Assembly: GCA_050010255.1 (NCBI GenBank)
Contig: JBEKLJ010000133.1
Location: 1-9,619, forward strand
DNA from: JBEKLJ01 sp050010255
GTDB taxonomy: Bacteria > Acidobacteriota > Terriglobia > Bryobacterales > Bryobacteraceae
Direction of reading: 5' to 3'
DNA length: 9,619 nucleotides
In this document: positions 5,485 to 9,619 of the stretch, in pieces
Layout: every line of letters starts with the position of its first letter
Position numbering within the stretch: position 1 is the stretch's first letter
Notes under the pieces: generated by a model
The model's input: the letters and a program-made list of their open reading frames with translations, nothing else
The model's database searches: none
Told to the model about the DNA's origin: nothing
Made by a program: the position numbers and the translations under genes

Positions 5485-6069
5485 GTGTCCATTTTGCGCA
5501 TAATCATCGGTATTACCGGCGCGAGCGGGGCGGTTTACGGTGTTCGCCTGGTCGAGAAGCTCCGCTTGAGTCCGGGCGTCCAACTGCACCTGGTCATTAC
5601 CCGTTCGGGAGAACGTACCCTCACTCTGGAGACGGGTCGCAAGCCCGCCGAGATCCGTGCCTTGGCCCATTCTTCCTACCCGATCGACGATGTCGGCGCA
5701 GCCCTCGCCAGCGGCTCGTTCCTGACCCACGCCATGGTGGTGGCGCCGTGTTCGATTCGCACCATGTCAGCCATCGCCGCCGGCATAAGCTCTAATCTGT
5801 TGTTGCGCGCCGCCGACGTAACTCTCAAGGAGCGCCGCCGGCTGGTTCTGATGGTCCGCGAAAGCCCGCTCCACCTCGGGCACCTTCGCACCATGGCGGC
5901 GCTGACCGAGATGGGCGCGATCATCGCGCCACCGATCCCGGGCTTCTACTTCAAGCCCCAGACCCTCCAGGAGTTAGTGGATCATAGCGTGGACCGGGTG
6001 CTGGATCTGCTCGGGTTGCCGGCGCCGGACGCGCGCCGATGGCAGGAAGAGGAAGAGGAGCAGCGATGA
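5485..6069 (+). CDS. ubiX: Flavin prenyltransferase UbiX
   Basis: UbiX joins a dimethylallyl group to reduced FMN, making prenylated FMN, the cofactor of UbiD-type decarboxylases. The 194-aa product matches the family throughout. The N-terminal Rossmann-like loop is GITGASGAVYG (9-19). ASGSF (75-79), APCS (87-90) and LLRAADVTLKERRRLVLMVRESPLHLGHL (106-134) follow. The last of these includes the Arg125-Glu126 pair. PPIPGFYFKPQT has the conserved aromatic and VDRVLD has the C-terminal Arg. Start: GTG 5485 has GGAAG six bases upstream. TTG 5494 would give MRIIIGITGASG and has GGGAG eight bases upstream, so it is an equally good choice. The last codons (EEEEEQR) double as the purine-rich ribosome site of pheA. 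No ubiD partner is in the window, so the decarboxylase served is unknown. Confidence 0.95.
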   Translation: MSILRIIIGITGASGAVYGVRLVEKLRLSPGVQLHLVITRSGERTLTLETGRKPAEIRALAHSSYPIDDVGAALASGSFLTHAMVVAPCSIRTMSAIAAGISSNLLLRAADVTLKERRRLVLMVRESPLHLGHLRTMAALTEMGAIIAPPIPGFYFKPQTLQELVDHSVDRVLDLLGLPAPDARRWQEEEEEQR

Positions 6070-6917
6070 AACGCGAACGAGAACGGGTCGCCTTCCAGGG
6101 CGAGAAGGGCGCCTTCAGCCAGGAGGCGGTCTCGAACTTCTTCGGCGGGCGGGCGGAGGTTGTCCCCTGCCAGCGGTTCGAGGAGGTGTTCCAGCGGCTG
6201 CGCGGCGGGGCCGTGACGGCGGCGGTAGTGCCGATCGAGAACACGCTAGCCGGCTCGGTCCAGGAGAACTACGACCATTTCCTGAACTACGAGGTGGTGA
6301 TCCGCGGCGAGACCAATGTGCGCATCAATCACAACCTCATCGCCCCTCCGGGGGTGCGCTGGCGGGACGTGCGGCGTGTCTATTCGCATCCGGTGGCGCT
6401 CAGCCAGTGCTTGCGGTTCTTCGCCCGGCACCCGCGTCTGGAACGCGTGCCGTTTTATGACACCGCCGGCAGCGTGAAGATGATCCTGGAGGAGAAGCTG
6501 TCCGACGCGGCGGCGATCGCATCGGCGGTTGCCGCCGAGATCTACGGCGGGCACATCCTGCGGCGCGCGCTGGAGGACGACCGGCGCAACTTCACGCGCT
6601 TTTTCCTGCTGCGGCGCCCCGGGGATGGGCGGCCCCTGCGGCCTGCCGGGCGGGGGAGGGAGTGGAAGACCTCCCTGGTGTTCTCGACTCGGAATGTGCC
6701 TGGGGGGCTGTTCCGGGTATTGAGCGCTTTCGCCTTGCGGGACATCAACTTGACCAAGATCGAATCGCGCCCCTTGCGGGGCCGGCCCTGGGAGTACATG
6801 TTCTATCTGGACCTGATCGGACGCGTCGATGAGGAGCGGGTCCAGAAGGCGCTGGGACACCTGGAGGAGTTGGCCGACTTCCTGCGAGTGCTGGGGTGTT
6901 ACCCGAAGGGGGATTGA
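6066..6917 (+). CDS. pheA: Prephenate dehydratase
   Basis: The enzyme converts prephenate to phenylpyruvate, the committed step toward phenylalanine. The 283-aa product is a stand-alone form with no chorismate mutase domain. The dehydratase domain spans about 6-183: VAFQGEKGAFSQEA at the start, VVPIENTLAGSVQENYDH (54-71), SHPVALSQC (107-115), then NFTRFFLL with the catalytic TRF motif (177-179). The ACT domain (about 202-280) has PGGLFRVLSAFALRDINLTKIESRP with the ESRP motif (233-236) that forms part of the phenylalanine-binding site, so feedback inhibition is expected. Start: ATG 6066 overlaps the ubiX stop as ATGA, with GAGGAG about five bases before it, so the two are probably translationally coupled. 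The in-frame ATG at 6039, inside ubiX, is less likely. Confidence 0.97.
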   Translation: MKRERERVAFQGEKGAFSQEAVSNFFGGRAEVVPCQRFEEVFQRLRGGAVTAAVVPIENTLAGSVQENYDHFLNYEVVIRGETNVRINHNLIAPPGVRWRDVRRVYSHPVALSQCLRFFARHPRLERVPFYDTAGSVKMILEEKLSDAAAIASAVAAEIYGGHILRRALEDDRRNFTRFFLLRRPGDGRPLRPAGRGREWKTSLVFSTRNVPGGLFRVLSAFALRDINLTKIESRPLRGRPWEYMFYLDLIGRVDEERVQKALGHLEELADFLRVLGCYPKGD

Positions 6918-6922
6918 CTCCG

Positions 6923-7606
6923 TTAGACGCCGCGGCGGCTGCCGTACAGGTCGATATGGAGCCGGGGGCTGAAACGGAAGCCTTCGCGCTTGCAGATCTC
7001 GACAATCCAGACGGCGCGTTCCCGAAGGATGGCCGCCTGGGCGCCTTCCGGCATTAACACGACCTTCGAGCGGTCGGCGCCGATCTGGCCGATGAGGCCG
7101 TGGATCTCCGCGAGGTCCTCCGGACGCGCCACCACGAACTTGAGCTGGTACTCATAGGACAAGATGAGGCGGCGCAGCACCTCCGGCTGGATGCGCAGGC
7201 GCTCGTGCTGGGGCGCCCAGCGGCCGCCCTCGCGCTCCCAGGGCGTCGAATGGGCGAGCTTCGGGCTGATGCTCATCAGGTCGCAGGCCAGGGGTGCAAA
7301 CACGGTGCCGGCGGTCTCGATGCTGATGTGCAGCCCGAGCCGGCGCAGGCCCTCGGCCAGCTCGGCGATGCCGGGGGCGATCATGGGCTCGCCGCCGGTC
7401 AGGACGGCGTGCCGCGCCGGGCGCCGGCGCACCTCCTCGAGGATCGATTCCACGCTTCGCTCTTCCCCTTCCGGTTCCCAGGAGGTGTAAGGGGTGTCGC
7501 ACCAGGCGCAGCGCAGGTTGCAGCCGCTGGTGCGCACGAAGATGGACGGAGTGCCGGCCAGGATGCCCTCACCCTGGATGGAGCAGAAGATCTCTGAGAC
7601 TTTCAC
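6923..7606 (-). CDS. queE: 7-carboxy-7-deazaguanine synthase QueE
   Basis: This radical SAM enzyme contracts 6-carboxy-tetrahydropterin to 7-carboxy-7-deazaguanine on the path to preQ0 and queuosine. The 227-aa product has the N-terminal substrate block SEIFCSIQGEG, then the 4Fe-4S motif CNLRCAWC (Cys29, Cys33, Cys36; CxxxCxxC) followed by DTPYTSW. The SAM-binding LTGGEP is at about 69-74. ISIETAGT, SISPKLAHS and the C-terminal RLHIDLYGSRRGV are all family hallmarks. Start: a GTG at 7604-7606 overlaps the queC stop as GTGA and gives the typical N-terminus. The frame is open far upstream (to 7969) but runs inside queC. Translation is probably coupled to queC. It converges with pheA, only 5 bp apart. 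Confidence 0.95.
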   Translation of the reverse strand: MKVSEIFCSIQGEGILAGTPSIFVRTSGCNLRCAWCDTPYTSWEPEGEERSVESILEEVRRRPARHAVLTGGEPMIAPGIAELAEGLRRLGLHISIETAGTVFAPLACDLMSISPKLAHSTPWEREGGRWAPQHERLRIQPEVLRRLILSYEYQLKFVVARPEDLAEIHGLIGQIGADRSKVVLMPEGAQAAILRERAVWIVEICKREGFRFSPRLHIDLYGSRRGV

Positions 7607-8313
7607 GGCGTGAGCAACGGGTCGGGGATGCCCGCCTCCTGGAAGCCCCTGGCGCGCAGCAGGCAGGAATCGCAGGCCCGGCAGGGACGGCCGTCTTCGC
7701 CGGGGTCGTAGCAGCTCCAGGTAAGGGCGAAATCGAGGCCCAGCTCGCCTCCGAGCCGCACAATTTGACCCTTGGTCAGGCGCAGCAGCGGCGCTCGAAC
7801 GGCCACCCGCATCCGGCCCTCGACGCCGGCCTTGGTGGCCAGATTCGCCAGGCGCTCGAAGGCCGCCAGAAACTCGGGGCGGCAGTCGGGGTAGCCCGAG
7901 TAGTCGATGGCATTGACTCCGATGACGATGTCGGAGGCCTCGAGCGTCTCGGCCCAGGCCAGCGCGCAAGCCAGGAAGATGGTGTTGCGCGCGGGGACGT
8001 AGGTGGCGGGAATGCCTGCGGCGATCTCCTCGGCCGAGCGCTGCTTGGGAACGGGGAGGTCGCCGGCGAGGGCCGAGCCGCCGAAGGCGCCGAGGTCGAT
8101 GGCGAGGGTGACATGGCGCGCGACGCCGAGCGTTTCGGCCACCCTGCGGGCGGCGTCGAGCTCGCGGCGGTGCCGCTGGCCGTAGTCGAACGACAGGGCG
8201 TAGCAGTCGAAGCCCTCCCGGCGCGCCCAGGCCAGGCAGGCCGATGAGTCCAGGCCTCCGCTCAGCAGGCAGACGGCCCTGCGGGCGGGCGCGGATTGGT
8301 GCCCTGCTGCCAT
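7603..8313 (-). CDS. queC: 7-cyano-7-deazaguanine (preQ0) synthase QueC
   Basis: QueC converts 7-carboxy-7-deazaguanine to preQ0 using ATP and ammonia, the step after QueE. The 236-aa product has the PP-loop SGGLDSS (18-24) for ATP. SFDYGQRHRREL (41-52), YVPARNTIFLA (105-115) and GVNAIDYSGYPDCRPEFL (132-149) follow. The zinc-binding cluster is at Cys201, Cys211, Cys214 and Cys217 in TWSCYDPGEDGRPCRACDSC. Start: ATG 8311-8313 has AGGAG about ten bases upstream and a TATACT -10 (8329-8334). The open frame continues to 8415 across the promoter and is not QueC-like. queC-queE form a two-gene unit. queD, queF and tgt are not in the window, and no preQ1 riboswitch is visible upstream. Confidence 0.96.
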   Translation of the reverse strand: MAAGHQSAPARRAVCLLSGGLDSSACLAWARREGFDCYALSFDYGQRHRRELDAARRVAETLGVARHVTLAIDLGAFGGSALAGDLPVPKQRSAEEIAAGIPATYVPARNTIFLACALAWAETLEASDIVIGVNAIDYSGYPDCRPEFLAAFERLANLATKAGVEGRMRVAVRAPLLRLTKGQIVRLGGELGLDFALTWSCYDPGEDGRPCRACDSCLLRARGFQEAGIPDPLLTP

Positions 8314-8328
8314 GGGAAAGAGACTCCT

Positions 8329-8336
8329 AGTATAGT
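8329..8336. promoter_or_regulatory. Overlapping divergent -10 elements between queC and the glycosyltransferase
   Basis: AGTATAGT reads TATACT on the minus strand (8329-8334, toward queC) and TATAGT on the plus strand (8331-8336, toward the glycosyltransferase). Each matches 5 of 6 bases of TATAAT. Neither has a good -35. Because they overlap, polymerase could occupy only one at a time. The starts to the two genes are just 34 bp apart. Confidence 0.4.
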
Positions 8337-8347
8337 GATCCAGTAGG

Positions 8348-9409
8348 TTGCGGATTGCGTTCCTGACTTCGACGCCGCTCGACTTCGCCCGGGGCAGCGG
8401 CACCTTCGTGGGCATTGTGACGCTGGCGCACGCCGCCAGGCGGCTCGGCGCCGAGGTCCGCCTATTGTCTCCGAGGGGGCGCTTCCCCGTTTACACCTTG
8501 GAGCGGCTCTGGTTCAACGAGCAGCTCCGGCGCTATGACCTCCGCGGCTTCGAGGTTGTGGTTGGCTTCGACCTGGACGGTTGGCGCATCGCCGGGCGCC
8601 ACGGGGCGCCGCACGTGGCGTCGATCAAGGGCGTCGTGGCCGACGAGATGAGGTTCGAGCACGGGGCGACGCGCTGGACGCTAGGCGTGCAGGCGGCTTG
8701 CGAGCGAGTTCACGTCCGGCGCGCGGACCGGGTGCTGGCGCCGAGCCGCTACGCCGCGCGGCGCATCCAGGAGCTGTACGGATTGGCGGAGCCGCCGCGG
8801 ATCGTGCCCGAGTGCATCGACGTGGAGGACTGGCGGGAACTGCGCGCCGCCCATCCGGCCCAGCCCGCCCCGGCGGCGTTCACCGTGCTCTCGGTGTGCC
8901 GCTTCTACCCGCGCAAGCGCCTGCAGGTGCTGCTGCGCGCCGCGGCGCGGCTGCGGGGCCGCATACCGGGGCTGGAAGTCCGCATCGTGGGCCGCGGGCC
9001 CCAGGAGGCCCGGCTGCGCCGCCTGTGGCGGGAGCTCGGATTGGAGAGCACGGTTCGCTGGCTCGGCGATCTGCCGCAGGCGGAGCTGGCGCGGCAGTAC
9101 CAGGCTTGCGACGTCTTCTGCCTGCCCAGCGTCCAGGAAGGCTTCGGGATCGTCTTCCTGGAGGCGATGGCGGCGGGAAAGCCCATCGTGGCCGCGCGCG
9201 CGGCGGCTGTGCCGGAGGTCGTCGAGCAGGGCCTGCTGGTGGAGCCGGAGAGCGTCGCGGACCTCAGCGAGGCGCTCCAGCGCCTCCACTCCGACCCGGG
9301 ACTGCGGTACTCGCTGGGAGAGGCCGGCCCGCGGATCGCCGCCCAATACGACGCCCCGCGCGTGGCCGGCCTGTTCCTGAGCGAACTAGCCGCGCTTACT
9401 TCCGGCTGA
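8348..9409 (+). CDS. GT4-family glycosyltransferase (GT-B fold)
   Basis: The 353-aa product is a retaining glycosyltransferase that would move a sugar from a nucleotide donor to a lipid, protein or glycan acceptor at the cytoplasmic side. The N-terminal domain opens MRIAFLTSTPLDFARGSGTFVG with the acceptor-side Gly-rich loop. The C-terminal domain (from about 178) has VLSVCRFYPRKRLQVLLRAAARL with the donor-phosphate-binding Arg/Lys segment, then VRIVGRGPQE. WLGDLPQAEL, CDVFCLPSVQEGFGIVFLEAMAAGKPIVAA with the EX7E pair Glu264 and Glu272, and PEVVEQGLLVEP follow. Start: TTG 8348 is the only start that keeps the N-terminal strand, because an in-frame TGA lies at 8336-8338. No ribosome site precedes it, and the nearby TATAGT -10 suggests a near-leaderless mRNA. 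No other polysaccharide genes are nearby, so the acceptor and sugar are unknown. Confidence 0.9.
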   Translation: MRIAFLTSTPLDFARGSGTFVGIVTLAHAARRLGAEVRLLSPRGRFPVYTLERLWFNEQLRRYDLRGFEVVVGFDLDGWRIAGRHGAPHVASIKGVVADEMRFEHGATRWTLGVQAACERVHVRRADRVLAPSRYAARRIQELYGLAEPPRIVPECIDVEDWRELRAAHPAQPAPAAFTVLSVCRFYPRKRLQVLLRAAARLRGRIPGLEVRIVGRGPQEARLRRLWRELGLESTVRWLGDLPQAELARQYQACDVFCLPSVQEGFGIVFLEAMAAGKPIVAARAAAVPEVVEQGLLVEPESVADLSEALQRLHSDPGLRYSLGEAGPRIAAQYDAPRVAGLFLSELAALTSG

Positions 9410-9619
9410 GCTGGATGCCGCCGTTGACGGTGTGCAGCTTGACCTCCGCACCGCCGCCGCCCAGCGTGCTGTCGACGCTCGCCCCGGGACCGTAACCGGC
9501 ATTGCGGACCGCCAGGTCGAAGTCGGCGTGAATGCCGCCGTGCACGGTGCTGGCCTTCAGGTGCGCGCTGACCTCCTTGGGGAACACCAGCGAGATGGCG
9601 CCATTGACGGTGCCGAGCG
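9396..9619 (-). CDS. DUF4097 beta-strand repeat protein, C-terminal part (5' end off the window)
   Basis: The last 73 codons are visible, ending in TAA at 9396-9398. The peptide repeats a short beta-strand unit: GTVNGAISLVFP, then KASTVHGGIHADF, then LHTVNGGIQLSRK, with TVNG or TVHG turns and alternating small and hydrophobic residues. This is the pattern of DUF4097/DUF4098 adhesin-like domains, right-handed beta-solenoid folds often secreted or membrane-attached and common in Acidobacteria. Function is unknown. The frame continues unbroken past the window edge. The GTG at 9585-9587 is internal, since the repeat runs on upstream of it. The 3' end overlaps that of the glycosyltransferase by 14 bp. 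Confidence 0.88.
   Translation of the reverse strand, partial: LGTVNGAISLVFPKEVSAHLKASTVHGGIHADFDLAVRNAGYGPGASVDSTLGGGGAEVKLHTVNGGIQLSRK

Noticed and set aside
7607..7969. Upstream extension of the QueE frame
   Set aside because: It lies wholly inside queC in another frame and is not QueE-like; the GTGA overlap gives a natural start.
8314..8347. preQ1 riboswitch before queC
   Set aside because: Only about 34 bases separate the divergent starts, with no room or motif for the aptamer.
8581..9495. Long plus-strand open frame overlapping the glycosyltransferase
   Set aside because: Ala/Gly/Arg/Pro-rich low-complexity product of a +2 frame in a high-GC gene; the glycosyltransferase frame carries the conserved motifs.

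Overview
This is a GC-rich bacterial window (roughly 60-65% G+C by eye) with dense gene packing on both strands. The coding style (GTG and TTG starts, few long gaps), a DUF4097 repeat protein, and several small proteins that look like lineage-restricted Acidobacteria families suggest an acidobacterium of the Solibacter/Bryobacter type. This placement is inference from gene character, not a computed result.

Layout from left to right. Positions 1-308 hold no intact gene. There is a strong terminator-like or REP-like hairpin (87-117) and a 45-residue tail resembling the C-terminus of a GPH/MFS sugar:cation symporter (141-278), cut off from any upstream reading frame. Next are fabH (minus) and a divergent SprT-like zinc metallopeptidase (plus). 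The peptidase ends in a strong hairpin facing two minus-strand genes: a 179-aa single-pass membrane protein and a 272-aa seven-helix membrane protein, neither of known function. The 436-base stretch 3676-4111 contains a 39-codon gene for a small membrane or secreted peptide ending in a CxxC motif (minus, 3814-3933), plus three inverted repeats.

The middle block is a 155-aa protein of unknown function (plus, 4112-4579). Its end overlaps by 44 bp the end of a helix-turn-helix regulator with a LexA/S24-like C-terminal domain (minus, 4536-5321). Both outer edges of this pair carry a CGGAAC/GTTCCG palindrome (4034-4059 and 5453-5472), which could be operators for the regulator. The right palindrome lies between the regulator and ubiX. 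ubiX (flavin prenyltransferase) and pheA (prephenate dehydratase) form a two-gene unit with an ATGA overlap.

The right part holds queC-queE (minus, GTGA overlap), two steps of 7-deazaguanine (queuosine precursor) synthesis. A GT4 glycosyltransferase is transcribed divergently from queC and begins with TTG. The window closes with the 3' part of a DUF4097 protein on the minus strand, whose end overlaps the glycosyltransferase end by 14 bp.

Most genes are ordinary housekeeping functions. The most interesting candidate is the regulator block: an S24-like regulator that appears to lack the autocleavage dyad, with matching palindromes in both flanking control regions and an uncharacterised small membrane peptide nearby.
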